Of a DNA stretch of 64,000 bases, positions 19,044-27,800 are shown piece after piece. The translations under genes were made by a program, and so were the position numbers. Source of the DNA: Iodobacter fluviatilis (GTDB taxonomy: Bacteria > Pseudomonadota > Gammaproteobacteria > Burkholderiales > Chitinibacteraceae); NCBI RefSeq assembly GCF_900451195.1, contig NZ_UGHR01000001.1:2108001-2172000 (forward strand), in the 5' to 3' direction. Each line of letters opens with the position of its first letter. Position 1 is the first letter of the stretch. The notes under the pieces are model-generated. The model saw only the letters and a list, made by a program, of their open reading frames with translations, ran no database searches and was not told the origin of the DNA.

Positions 19044-20240
19044 ATGACCGCTTTCCGCTACCGCGCTGTAAACGAGGGCGGGAAAGCTGCGCGTGGCGTG
19101 ATCGAGGCGGAAACGTCGCGCTTAGCCAAGGGTTTGTTGCGTCAGCAGGGTTTGTGGGTTTCAGAGCTGGAAGAAATCGCCTCTGCCGGAGCAAAAGGTG
19201 AGCGTAGCTTAGGGACGGCAAAGCTCTCCTTGCTCACGCGCCAGCTGGCCACCTTGCTGGATGCTGGCTTACCTATTGAGCAGGCGCTTTCTGTTTTGAT
19301 TGAGCAAAGTGAAGTCGAGCGCGAGAAGCAGCTGGTTGCTGCGCTGCGCAGCGAGATTCTGGCTGGCTCCTCGCTTTCTCAGGCGCTTACCCGCCATCCC
19401 CGAGTGTTTCCCGAGTTATATCGTACGATTGTTAGCGCGGGCGAGGAATCGGGCAAAGCAGCTGCGGTGATGCAGCGTCTGGCCGATTATCTTGAATCTC
19501 GTGCGTCTTTAGCTTCTAAAGTCGGGCTGGCCTTTATTTACCCTGCCGTGGTGATGTTTGTTTCTGCCTTGGTGATTGTTGGGCTTCTGACTTGGGTAGT
19601 GCCGCAGATGGTGACGGTATTTCAGAGTGCCAAGCAAACGCTGCCGCTGCTCACACGCCTTTTGCTTTGGGCCAGTCAGTTTGTACGTGATTGGGGGCTG
19701 GTTTTCTTTGTGCTACTGGCGATTGCCTCGGTAGCAGGCTGGCATGCCCTTAAAAAACAAGCGCTAAGACGGCAGTTTGATGCATGGCGTTTAAAGCTGC
19801 CCTTGATCGGCCGCTTTGAGCGTACCGCAAATACCGCGCAGTTGGCCTCTACACTGGCGATTCTGGTTGGGAGCGGTGTGCCACTTCTGAATGCTTTGCA
19901 GGCCGTGAGCGGTGTGCTGGGCAGCTTGCCCCTGCGCGATGCGGTGGCTGAAGCAGCCAGACAAGTGCGCGAAGGGATGACCTTGTCGCGTGCGCTGGCG
20001 GCCAGCAAAATGTTTCCGCCCGTGCTGATTCATTTAATTGGCAGCGGTGAGGCCACGGGGCGTCTTGAGCATATGCTGGAAAAAGCCGCGGCACAGCAAA
20101 CGCAAGAATTAGAAAATCGCGTTTCGACCTTTACCGGGTTGCTTGGTCCACTGATGGTCCTGTTAATGGGCGGCGTGGTGCTTGTGATTGTATTGGCGAT
20201 TTTATTGCCTGTTTTTGAAATGAATCAATTGGTTAAATAA
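19044..20240 (+). CDS. gspF: Type II secretion system inner-membrane protein GspF
   Basis: GspF is the polytopic inner-membrane platform protein of the type II secretion system. The 398-residue product starts MTAFRYRAVNEGGKAARGVIEAET, a typical PilC/GspF opening. It has two T2SSF domains (LLTRQLATLLDAGLPIEQALSVL and ANTAQLASTLAILVGSGVPLLNAL) and three strongly hydrophobic segments, the last at the C-terminus (MVLLMGGVVLVIVLAILLPVFEMNQL). ATG 19044 is preferred to an upstream in-frame start at 19011 on homology grounds. It opens the local run gspF-G-H-I-J-K; gspE, normally just upstream, is absent. Confidence 0.93.
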   Translation: MTAFRYRAVNEGGKAARGVIEAETSRLAKGLLRQQGLWVSELEEIASAGAKGERSLGTAKLSLLTRQLATLLDAGLPIEQALSVLIEQSEVEREKQLVAALRSEILAGSSLSQALTRHPRVFPELYRTIVSAGEESGKAAAVMQRLADYLESRASLASKVGLAFIYPAVVMFVSALVIVGLLTWVVPQMVTVFQSAKQTLPLLTRLLLWASQFVRDWGLVFFVLLAIASVAGWHALKKQALRRQFDAWRLKLPLIGRFERTANTAQLASTLAILVGSGVPLLNALQAVSGVLGSLPLRDAVAEAARQVREGMTLSRALAASKMFPPVLIHLIGSGEATGRLEHMLEKAAAQQTQELENRVSTFTGLLGPLMVLLMGGVVLVIVLAILLPVFEMNQLVK

Positions 20241-20290
20241 AAAGCTGAGTACGAACGAATCGTAATGGCTTTCATAAAGGGGAGTATGAA

Positions 20291-20716
20291 ATGAAACGCA
20301 GGCAAGGCGGTTTTACGCTGATTGAAATTTTGGTGGTGATTACCATTCTGGCTATTTTGGGTGCTTTGGTGGTGCCTAAAATTATGAATCGCCCGAATGA
20401 GGCGCGCGTTGTGGCCGCTAAACAAGATATCCGTTCTGTGGTTCAGGCGCTCAAGCTTTATAAGCTTGATAATGGCCGTTACCCAAGCACCGAGCAGGGC
20501 TTAAAAGCGCTGGTAGAAAAGCCAAGTGCTGCACCTGTGCCAAATAACTGGAAAACCGGCGGTTACTTAGAAAAGCTACCTAAAGATCCATGGGGCAGTG
20601 ATTATCTTTACCTCAGCCCGGGTATTAAGGGTGAAATTGATGTGATGAGCTATGGTGCAGATGGCCAGCAGGGTGGTGAAGGCACGGATGCTGATATTGG
20701 CTCCTGGGATAACTGA
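20291..20716 (+). CDS. gspG: Type II secretion major pseudopilin GspG
   Basis: The major pseudopilin that builds the periplasmic pseudopilus. The prepilin leader MKRRQGG is followed by FTLIEILVVITILAILGAL with Glu at mature position 5 for cleavage and methylation by the prepilin peptidase. The C-terminal part shows the GspG calcium-loop region (LEKLPKDPWGSDYLYLSPG, then GADGQQGGEGTDADIGSW). The length of 141 residues is standard. A GGGGAG ribosome-binding site precedes the ATG. Confidence 0.96.
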   Translation: MKRRQGGFTLIEILVVITILAILGALVVPKIMNRPNEARVVAAKQDIRSVVQALKLYKLDNGRYPSTEQGLKALVEKPSAAPVPNNWKTGGYLEKLPKDPWGSDYLYLSPGIKGEIDVMSYGADGQQGGEGTDADIGSWDN

Positions 20717-20753
20717 TGCACTTTAAGCAACAGATAATGGCTTGCACTGGGCG

Positions 20754-21260
20754 ATGAAAGCGATGGTTCAGCGTGGCTTTACCCTGATCGAAATCCTTGT
20801 GGTGCTCAGTATTATCGGCATCATTATGGGCTTGGCCGTGGTTCGTCTGGATTTATCAGATGGGCAAAGGGTGGAGCGCGAGGCCAGCCGCCTAGCGTCT
20901 TTGTTTGAATCCGCCCGGGATGAAGCCATTACCAGCGGGCAGGCCATTGCATGGTCATCGGATGGCTTAGGGTATCAGTTCTGGTTGCAGGATGCACAAA
21001 ACAACTGGCAGTCGATTGCTACGCACGATTTGCTTAACCCGCGTGTTTTAGAAGAAGTCCGGGTGGAAAGTTTTGCTGTTAATTTGCGTGAGCAGCGCTT
21101 GGGGGAACGTTTGGTGTTTGAGCCTTCAGGCGTAAACGCTCCCTTTCGCTTGCAGCTGCGCTTAAATAACAGCCGCTTAGAACTGCAGGGTGATGTGATG
21201 GGGCGGGTTGAAGTACACCAGGCAGATGCCTCGGCGCCGGCGGCCTTGCCTCATGCGTAA
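20754..21260 (+). CDS. gspH: Type II secretion minor pseudopilin GspH
   Basis: Minor pseudopilin with the prepilin motif MVQRG-FTLIEILVVLSIIGIIMGLAV, Glu5 present. The rest shows the GspH globular region (VEREASRLASLFESARDEAITSGQAIAWSSDGLGYQFW). It is about 168 residues from ATG 20754; ATG 20763 (leader MVQRG) is equally possible and leaves a five-residue leader. The 3' end overlaps gspI by eight bases, so the pseudopilin genes are coupled. Confidence 0.9.
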   Translation: MKAMVQRGFTLIEILVVLSIIGIIMGLAVVRLDLSDGQRVEREASRLASLFESARDEAITSGQAIAWSSDGLGYQFWLQDAQNNWQSIATHDLLNPRVLEEVRVESFAVNLREQRLGERLVFEPSGVNAPFRLQLRLNNSRLELQGDVMGRVEVHQADASAPAALPHA

Positions 21261-21624
21261 AAATGCAGGTTTTACCCTGATTGAAGTGCTGGTTGCACTG
21301 GCTGTGATTGCCATTGCTATGGGGGCAGCGATGAAAGCGACCTTGGCAAGTACTAATAATGCGATCGAGCTAAAAAGCCGCACAGCAGCAGGCTGGGTGG
21401 CGCAAAACCGCTTAAACGAGCTGGCGGCCCTTGGTGCATGGCCCGATATTGGCTCGACTGAGGGTAAAGAATCTCAGGCCGGCATGGATTTTGTCTGGCG
21501 CGTAGAAACCGGCGGTTCCCCCAACCGCAGCTTTCGCCGTATCGAAATAAAAGTATTTTCTGCCGGTGATGATCAGCACGCGGCAGCGACCTTGGTAAGT
21601 TATCTTGCTCATGTTCCCCATTAA
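21253..21624 (+). CDS. gspI: Type II secretion minor pseudopilin GspI
   Basis: Minor pseudopilin of 123 residues. Leader MRKNAG precedes FTLIEVLVALAVIAIAMGAAM; a conserved GWVAQNRLNELAALG segment and the C-terminal RRIEIKVFSAGD follow. I start it at ATG 21253, inside the end of gspH; longer in-frame starts would overlap gspH by more than 50 bases and displace the leader. It overlaps gspJ by 14 bases. Confidence 0.92.
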   Translation: MRKNAGFTLIEVLVALAVIAIAMGAAMKATLASTNNAIELKSRTAAGWVAQNRLNELAALGAWPDIGSTEGKESQAGMDFVWRVETGGSPNRSFRRIEIKVFSAGDDQHAAATLVSYLAHVPH

Positions 21625-22210
21625 AGTGCTTAAACCCCGGCACGCAGGCTTTACCCTGCTGGAAATCTTAATCGCGCTGGCCGTGTTTAGCGTGGTGACT
21701 TTGATTTCATATAAAGGCCTAGAGTCCGTGGCGCAAACGCGTTCTGCTCTGGATGCGGAGGCTAAGCGCTGGCGCGATTTGTCTTTGGTGTTTGATCGCA
21801 TGGAAGAAGATGTGAGCCAAGCGGTTGATCGCCCTTGGCGGGATCAGGGCGGGGTAGAGCAGGCCGCAATGCGTGGCACGAATAAGCCGGAGCGTAAAGA
21901 TGATCAGCCGCTGGAACTGATTCGCCTAGACCGTAATCGGGATGCTTTTCATGTGGCCTATCGCCTGAATAATGGGCGCTTAGAGCTGCTGTTATGGAAT
22001 GCGCTTGATTTGGGGCCGCGTGAAGAGCCGCAGGTGCACACCCTGCTGGAAAATATCCGCGGATTTGAAGTGAACTTTTTAGATGCCTCTAGCATGTGGA
22101 AGCCCAGCTGGCCGCTCGCAGGCAATAGCAAAGTGCCGCCAAGGGGGGTGAAAATTAAGCTGACGCTCGCTGATGACACCACCGTAGAAAGGATATACAC
22201 CCTGCCATGA
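21611..22210 (+). CDS. gspJ: Type II secretion minor pseudopilin GspJ
   Basis: Minor pseudopilin of 199 residues. The leader ends RHAG before FTLLEILIALAVFSVVTLISY, with Glu5. The GspJ body is recognisable from LVFDRMEEDVSQAVDRPWRD and ENIRGFEVNFLD, and from the C-terminal RGVKIKLTLADDTTVERIYTLP. ATG 21611 lies inside gspI. The stop overlaps the gspK ATG by four bases (ATGA). GspI, J and K form the tip complex of the pseudopilus in characterised systems. Confidence 0.92.
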   Translation: MFPIKVLKPRHAGFTLLEILIALAVFSVVTLISYKGLESVAQTRSALDAEAKRWRDLSLVFDRMEEDVSQAVDRPWRDQGGVEQAAMRGTNKPERKDDQPLELIRLDRNRDAFHVAYRLNNGRLELLLWNALDLGPREEPQVHTLLENIRGFEVNFLDASSMWKPSWPLAGNSKVPPRGVKIKLTLADDTTVERIYTLP

Positions 22211-23127
22211 TGCGCAAACAACAAGGCGTTGCCATCATTACCGCCGTGCTGACCGCCGCGTTGGTCACCACCTTGGCGGTGGCCATTGCATGGCGGCAGC
22301 AGCTATGGTTCCGGCAACTGGAAAATCAGTTTGATCTGGCCGAGGCACGCGGCATTGCCCGCGCTTCAATTAACCTAGCAAGGCTCACCCTGCGAGATGA
22401 CGCCCGCAATAATCAGATTGATCATCAGCTTGAGCCATGGAATATCCCGATTCCTGCGATTCCAGTTGAAACCGGCAAGGTGGGTGGGCGTTTATTAGAG
22501 CAGCAGGGGCGTTTTAATTTAAACAATGTGGTGCAAAACGGGGTATTGAATGAGTCCGCATTCGCGGCTTTTCAACGCCTTTTGCAAACGCTGGGGCTGC
22601 CGCCGGATATCGCCAATGCGCTGGTCGACTGGCTGGATGCGGATAATCTGACCCGCTATCCGGGCGGTGCAGAAGATGTTGAATATCTGGCGATGGCCGA
22701 GCCCTACCGAGCAGCAAACCGCGTTTTACTGGATATTCAGGGTTTGTCCCGTATTCGCGGCTTTACACCCGAAGTGATCGCCAGGCTTGAACCCCTGATC
22801 AGTGTTTTACCGCAGGCAACCCCTGTGAATGTCAATTTTGCCGGGCCGGAAGTATTGGCGGCGATTATTCCGGGCCTGCCGGTGTCTGCAGCGCAAGGTG
22901 TTGTAGCCAAACGCTCAGGTAAGTATTTTAAAAGCATTGAAGAATTCAAACTGGCCTTGCCCCAAGCCTTGCAAGCCACCGTATCTCTGGATGCCATCTC
23001 TATAGAAAGCCGTTATTTTATCAGTGAAGTGGACGCGCATTTTGGCCGGGTTAATATGAGCTTTCAAGCGCTGCTGGAGCGTAAAGGCGATCAAATCCCA
23101 AGGATTGTCTGGCTGAGAAGGCGTTAG
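22207..23127 (+). CDS. gspK: Type II secretion minor pseudopilin GspK
   Basis: The large tip pseudopilin, 306 residues. The leader MMRKQQG is followed by VAIITAVLTAALVTTLAVAI without the usual Glu5, which is normal for GspK. The alpha-helical insertion domain is visible (GRFNLNNVVQNG, ALVDWLDADNLTRYPGGAEDVEYL, and a helix-hairpin-helix-like NVNFAGPEVLAAIIPGL). It ends the local gsp run. gspL, M and N do not follow; instead a convergent, AT-rich gene begins 13 bases beyond its stop. Confidence 0.92.
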   Translation: MMRKQQGVAIITAVLTAALVTTLAVAIAWRQQLWFRQLENQFDLAEARGIARASINLARLTLRDDARNNQIDHQLEPWNIPIPAIPVETGKVGGRLLEQQGRFNLNNVVQNGVLNESAFAAFQRLLQTLGLPPDIANALVDWLDADNLTRYPGGAEDVEYLAMAEPYRAANRVLLDIQGLSRIRGFTPEVIARLEPLISVLPQATPVNVNFAGPEVLAAIIPGLPVSAAQGVVAKRSGKYFKSIEEFKLALPQALQATVSLDAISIESRYFISEVDAHFGRVNMSFQALLERKGDQIPRIVWLRRR

Positions 23128-23140
23128 ATTGTCTATATTG

Positions 23141-24430
23141 CTATTGAAATCTTTTGTCGAAAAGCAGCTGAAGACTTTTTAAGCGAATAGAAACGGCCGC
23201 TTGTGATACTCCGTATTTATTTGCTAATGCATTGGTAATGAAGTTGTAATTTTTTATATTGCATTGTTGGTCGTCTACATAGAGCATGCCGAATCCCTTG
23301 TTTTTCACGCCTATGTGCTCAATTAATTTATAAAAATCATTCACTATGTTTTTTTGTGGCATTAGTAAACATGCTGCAAAGTGGTTTGCTTGAAATTCCA
23401 AACGTTCTATTTCATCATCACTAATGCATGAGTTATTCGTAGAGAAATCATTTTCTTCACACGTTTCACTGAGCATGTATTGTTTGTGTTCTAGTAAATG
23501 ATGTGCCAACTCATGGGCGAGTGTGAATCGCAGTTGACCATGGTTATTACAGGACTTCTTGTATATTTTTATTTCAGGTGGTGAGAATGTTATCTGGCCT
23601 AAGATTGAGTCGGATATTGGCGAGGATTCATCATAGATGTGTACTTTTAAATTTGAGTTGTCTTCTTCTAGGAGGCATATTTTTTCAAGCGATACCTCCC
23701 CATTGTAGTAGTTGATATGATTTAGAATCTTTGTGCATTTTTCTTCTAATACATCTTTTGTTATGTAATGAATTGAATTGTTTTGAATCCGTACTTTTTT
23801 CGTAGCGTTATGAGTTTGTTCATGAGCAAGTGATGAGTCGATTGTTAAATCTTCAATCAAATCGCACAGTGCTGTTGTTAGTCTTAACGGGGTTTGTATG
23901 TAAAAATTAAAGAATTGGCTTCTATTGTTTGAGTGGGATAATATATTCTGTGTTATATCAATTGATTTTTGAGTGATGAGTTGAGATGGTGTGCGGTGAA
24001 GTATCCATTTTATTTCATTTGAAGGGAAGTATCTTACTAGGCCCATCCCTTTTGACCTTGCGAAATTTTGAGCGCCAGATTGGAATGCGGCAGTACTTAC
24101 TATTATTGCTTTACTATTTGCTGGGCCAACTTGTTGTACTTTGGCAAAAAACTCTTCAGTATCATCGACAGGTACGTTGTGAGAGTAGTTTTTGCATTCG
24201 ATTAATATAAGTGATGTATAGCAATCTGGATCGGAATAAAAAATCTCTATAGAGATATCGAAAATAATATTGCTTCCACGGTCTTTCGAATAGTAACCTT
24301 TCTTTTTAAAAATCTGGCAGTTGGTTCGTTTTACGTAAAAACTGTCCGAGTCAATTTTTTCTTTAAAATAATTAAAGATTTGGTCTTCTAGTTTGTCTCC
24401 AATTTGCGTTGTATTTATTTTTTCTTTCAT
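23141..24430 (-). CDS. Fusion of Mrr-like nuclease domain and ImmA/IrrE metallopeptidase
   Basis: A 429-residue protein with two recognisable parts. Residues 10-145 look like an Mrr/PD-(D/E)XK restriction-endonuclease fold: E15 in the first helix, D58 (FDIS), E78-C-K80 (LILIECKNY), Q99/Q100, then SKAIIVSTAAFQSGAQNFARSKG. Residues 225-429 look like an ImmA/IrrE (DUF955) zinc peptidase: HELAHH at 306-311, candidate third ligand E345 in LEFQANHFAACLLMP, and a C-terminal helix-turn-helix (ALANKYGVSQAAVSIRL). ImmA/IrrE proteins cleave repressors or toxins; Mrr domains cut DNA. The fusion suggests a stand-alone defence or stress gene (inference). It is visibly AT-richer than gspK and lacks a clear ribosome-binding site, consistent with horizontal acquisition. 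Confidence 0.75.
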   Translation of the reverse strand: MKEKINTTQIGDKLEDQIFNYFKEKIDSDSFYVKRTNCQIFKKKGYYSKDRGSNIIFDISIEIFYSDPDCYTSLILIECKNYSHNVPVDDTEEFFAKVQQVGPANSKAIIVSTAAFQSGAQNFARSKGMGLVRYFPSNEIKWILHRTPSQLITQKSIDITQNILSHSNNRSQFFNFYIQTPLRLTTALCDLIEDLTIDSSLAHEQTHNATKKVRIQNNSIHYITKDVLEEKCTKILNHINYYNGEVSLEKICLLEEDNSNLKVHIYDESSPISDSILGQITFSPPEIKIYKKSCNNHGQLRFTLAHELAHHLLEHKQYMLSETCEENDFSTNNSCISDDEIERLEFQANHFAACLLMPQKNIVNDFYKLIEHIGVKNKGFGMLYVDDQQCNIKNYNFITNALANKYGVSQAAVSIRLKSLQLLFDKRFQ

Positions 24431-24530
24431 TTTTGTGTAGAGAAATTGAAGTTGTCGCGCTGTGAAATAAGGGTATGACTGTACTATTGCTATTGTGAAT
24501 GAATGCGGGCAAAACTATGGCTTGTCTGGT

Positions 24531-25919
24531 TTATTCCGCTTTAATTGGCAGCAGAACCCGCACAATCAGCCCGTGTGGCTGGGCATCAAGTAAGCGGATG
24601 CTGCCACGATGCCTTTCGGTGATTTCTTTAACAATGGCCATCCCTAGTCCGCAGCCATTACCTGTTTGTTCGCGGCGATAAAAGCGCTCGAACACGCGCT
24701 CTTTGTCGCTGTCTGGAATCCCTGCGCCATCGTCTTCTACTTCAACCACGTAATGCTCGCCTTCGATACTCAGGCGGGCGGTGATATTACAGCCGCGTGG
24801 GATGTATTTAATGGCGTTTTCGATCAGATTGGTAAACAGCTCGCGCAGCAGGGCAGAGTTGCCGTGCATGGGCGCTTCGGATATATCGGTGTCACAGCCC
24901 AGATCCATTCCGGCAGCCAAGGCGCGTGGCACACATTCAGCCGTCAGCTCGCGTATCAGTTTGGCCAAATCAAGCGGAACGCGCGGCATGCCCTTTGCAC
25001 TGTCCGGCTCGGATCTGGCAAGGGTCAGGAGCTGATTAACAAGGTGAATGCTGCGATTGGCGCTGGTGTGCACCATGGTCAGGCGGTTGCTTAGCCCTTC
25101 TGGCGTGGTTTCGCGCATGGCCAGCTCGGTTTGCGATTTTAAGCCGGCGAGCGGGGTGCGGAGCTGATGTGCAGCATCGGCAATAAAACGGCGTTGTCTG
25201 GCCACACTTTCATTGGTGCTGCTTAATAACTGATTCAGTGCCGAAGTGAGTGCGCCCACTTCTTCAGGTTCATTATCTAGCTGCAGAGGGGATGGGTCTT
25301 GGCCTGAGTGTTCTTCAACCCGGCGCTGCAGGCGGGCTAAGGGGCGCAGGCCACGGTTTATACCCCACCAAACCAGAAAACTCATGGCAAAAATCAGGAG
25401 GGCCAGTGGCGCGGCAATGGCAATCAGGATTTCTTTAGAAAGCTGGCTGCGTGCTTCGGTGCTTTTGCCCACCTGCACATGCATCCATTTTTTTTGCTGG
25501 GTAATTTCTACAGGAAAATAGAGCGAAACAATGCGCAGCGATTCGTTTTGAAGGCGGGCATCATAAAAAACAATCTGATTGTCGGGCTTTAAATGGCTTT
25601 GTAGTGCGGGCAGCTCGCTATTACTGAAAATAATGCCGCCTGTATTGAGCGATACCGTATAAAACAGGCGCTCGTCTGAGTCGTCATCCAGTAAAAGCTG
25701 AAGAGCATGGGGAAAATCAATAATCAGCCCATTGTCTTGGGGCTTGATTTGCCGGCCAATCGAGCGTGCTGTTTGCAGCAGGCTATCGTCGATCGCCATA
25801 TTGGTATAATGCCGGGCCACGTTATAACTTAAGAATGCACCGGCAAGCCAAAGCACCCCCTGCGGTATGAGTAACCACAGGAGGAGCTGACGCTTAATTG
25901 AGAATTTACCCCTCAACAT
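24531..25919 (-). CDS. Sensor histidine kinase, TctE/QseC type
   Basis: Two-component sensor kinase of 462 residues. An N-terminal membrane segment (LLLWLLIPQGVLWLAGAFLSY) and a second one near residue 165 enclose a periplasmic 2CSK_N-like sensor region. A HAMP linker follows, then an H-box (ADAAHQLRTPLAGLK), N-box (ELFTNLIENAIKYI), and G boxes (VEDDGAGIPDSDKERVFERF, GCGLGMAIVKEI). ATG 25919 overlaps the end of the response-regulator gene by 14 bases; the frame is open further upstream but that would extend deeper into the regulator gene. The signal sensed cannot be told from the sequence; TctE relatives respond to carboxylates. Confidence 0.9.
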   Translation of the reverse strand: MLRGKFSIKRQLLLWLLIPQGVLWLAGAFLSYNVARHYTNMAIDDSLLQTARSIGRQIKPQDNGLIIDFPHALQLLLDDDSDERLFYTVSLNTGGIIFSNSELPALQSHLKPDNQIVFYDARLQNESLRIVSLYFPVEITQQKKWMHVQVGKSTEARSQLSKEILIAIAAPLALLIFAMSFLVWWGINRGLRPLARLQRRVEEHSGQDPSPLQLDNEPEEVGALTSALNQLLSSTNESVARQRRFIADAAHQLRTPLAGLKSQTELAMRETTPEGLSNRLTMVHTSANRSIHLVNQLLTLARSEPDSAKGMPRVPLDLAKLIRELTAECVPRALAAGMDLGCDTDISEAPMHGNSALLRELFTNLIENAIKYIPRGCNITARLSIEGEHYVVEVEDDGAGIPDSDKERVFERFYRREQTGNGCGLGMAIVKEITERHRGSIRLLDAQPHGLIVRVLLPIKAE

Positions 25920-26604
25920 CCTGCGCTTGACTAGGTTGCTTCTCAAGTAAATAGCCAAGGCCACGAATCGTACGGATCACTACGCCGCAAGGATCTAGCT
26001 TCTTGCGGAGGCGGTGTACGTAAACTTCGATGGCATTCAGGCCTACTTCAGCATTTTCTGAGCCCAGCTCACCCACGATTTGTTCTTTGGTGACCACTCG
26101 ATCAATATTGGACATTAAGATTTCCAATACAGTGAGTTCACGCGCAGACAAATCAAGCGGTGTGTCATTGCACCATGCACGCTGGCCAGCGCGATCCAAA
26201 CGCAGATTGCCCAGTTGCTGCACGGACTGCGGTAGGATTTTGCTGCGGCGAAGCAGGGCACGCAAACGCGCTTCAAGTTCGGAGAACTCGAAAGGCTTAG
26301 CAAGATAATCATCGGCACCTGCATCTAAGCCGGCTACGCGATCTTCCAGGCCATCAAGAGCCGTCAGGATCAGGATAGGCAGGGAAGGTTTATGCTGACG
26401 GACGTTTTTTAAAACTTGCAGGCCGTCCATGTTTGGCAGGCCAACGTCCAACACCACAACTTCGTAGTCATTGTGCAGTAAAATTTGTAAGGCTAGAGCG
26501 CCATCGTTAACACAATCAACTTGAAAGTCAGCCTGAGACAGGCTGGTTTTCAGAGCGTCAGCGAGAATTAGGTCGTCTTCAGCGAGAAAGAGCTTTGTGC
26601 TCAT
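25906..26604 (-). CDS. OmpR-family response regulator (TctD/QseB type)
   Basis: Response regulator of 232 residues. The receiver domain starts MSTKLFLAEDDLILADALK, with phospho-acceptor Asp53 (VVVLDVGLPNMDG), Thr (ILTALDG) and Lys (YLAKPFEFSELEARLRALLRR). The C-terminal OmpR winged helix has the LSARELTVLEILM opening and IEVYVHRLRKKLDP recognition region. ATG 26604 is chosen by homology. It is upstream of and overlaps its cognate kinase gene, and lies 67 bases after hemH, so it may be transcribed with hemH. Confidence 0.92.
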   Translation of the reverse strand: MSTKLFLAEDDLILADALKTSLSQADFQVDCVNDGALALQILLHNDYEVVVLDVGLPNMDGLQVLKNVRQHKPSLPILILTALDGLEDRVAGLDAGADDYLAKPFEFSELEARLRALLRRSKILPQSVQQLGNLRLDRAGQRAWCNDTPLDLSARELTVLEILMSNIDRVVTKEQIVGELGSENAEVGLNAIEVYVHRLRKKLDPCGVVIRTIRGLGYLLEKQPSQAQDVEG

Positions 26605-26671
26605 GTTCTGAACCTCGTTTTGTAAGAATAAGCTTACCGGCAGTTTAACTGTAATTTCTTTAATACCCAAG

Positions 26672-27772
26672 TTAATTTTGTGCACCTAAAGCCCGGGCCC
26701 TGCTCAATGTGCATTGTTGTGTATTGTCTATAGCAGTGTTGTCAGTAAGTAGCCAGCCAGAAAGCTCTTTTTTTGTCAGCGCGGTTAAAGCATCTATCCA
26801 AAGAGGGGAATCATTCAGGCAGGGGATGAAGTGGTAGTCCTTACCACCGGCCTGTAAATAGTCTTGTTTTCCTTCGATGGCTATTTCTTCAAGTGTTTCT
26901 AAGCAGTCAGCTACAAAGCCGGGGCAGACTACATCCAGCCTGCCTGTACCTGCCTTGCCCAGTTGCTTTATGGTGGCTGTTACATAAGGTTGCAGCCATT
27001 CGGCGCGGCCAAAGCGGGATTGAAAGGCCACGGTGTATTCAGATTCGGCAAGGTCCAACTCTTCTGCCAACAAGCGGCCGGTTTTGCGGCAATAACAGTG
27101 GTAAGGATCGCCCTTGTCCAGAGTGTAGCGCGGCACGCCGTGAAAGCTCATCAGCAAATGGTCGCCGCGTCCTTTGGTTTGCCAGTAAGCGCGAACCTGC
27201 CCTGCCAGCGCTTTAATATAGCCTTCGTCATCATGAAAGCTGCGCACAGTCCGCAGCGCGGGCTGGTTGCGGTAGGTGGCGAGTATCCGGCCCACTTCAT
27301 CAATGACAGTGGCGCTGGTGCTGGCTGAATATTGGGGGTAGAGCGGCAGGACTAGTAATTTTTCACATCCTGCAGCTTTCAGTTTGTTCATCTGCGCTGC
27401 AATTGAAGGCTGCCCATAACGCATGGCATAGTCGACCAAAACCTCTGGGTGGCCTTGCTCGCCCAGCCAGCCTTTTAAAAGCTTAGCCTGTTTTGTTGTC
27501 CAGACTTTTAGGGGTGATCCTTCGCTCATCCATACACTTGCGTATTTTGCAGCCGTTTTTTTGGGGCGAAAAGGCAAAATAAAGGCATTCAGAATGGTCA
27601 ACCACACCAGTCTTGGTATTTCTACCACGCGGGGGTCAGACAGAAACTGGCGTAAATAGGGGCGAATCGCTGCGGGTACAGGTGCCTCGGGGGTGCCAAG
27701 ATTGACTAGCAGTACGCCGATCCTGCTGGCTTGATCATGGCGAAATGGTGGTTCAGGCAGAAATGAAGACAT
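26672..27772 (-). CDS. hemH: Ferrochelatase
   Basis: HemH inserts ferrous iron into protoporphyrin IX, the last step of protohaem synthesis. The 366-residue protein shows [51 protein letters not shown], the catalytic-His region [11 protein letters not shown] with [25 protein letters not shown], and the conserved Glu in [15 protein letters not shown]. The C-terminal region after LTKKELSGW is extra and unremarkable. It follows the tgpA-like gene by 28 bases on the same strand. Two bacterioferritin subunits and a globin elsewhere in the window are potential haem users. Confidence 0.96.
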   Translation of the reverse strand: MSSFLPEPPFRHDQASRIGVLLVNLGTPEAPVPAAIRPYLRQFLSDPRVVEIPRLVWLTILNAFILPFRPKKTAAKYASVWMSEGSPLKVWTTKQAKLLKGWLGEQGHPEVLVDYAMRYGQPSIAAQMNKLKAAGCEKLLVLPLYPQYSASTSATVIDEVGRILATYRNQPALRTVRSFHDDEGYIKALAGQVRAYWQTKGRGDHLLMSFHGVPRYTLDKGDPYHCYCRKTGRLLAEELDLAESEYTVAFQSRFGRAEWLQPYVTATIKQLGKAGTGRLDVVCPGFVADCLETLEEIAIEGKQDYLQAGGKDYHFIPCLNDSPLWIDALTALTKKELSGWLLTDNTAIDNTQQCTLSRARALGAQN

Positions 27773-27800
27773 AGGAATAGGCTCGGATTGTTTTTCTGAA

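Noticed and set aside
24666-25094. Plus-strand open frame opposite the histidine kinase
   Set aside because: It is antisense to a well-supported kinase gene and has no similarity-like features; an antisense shadow.
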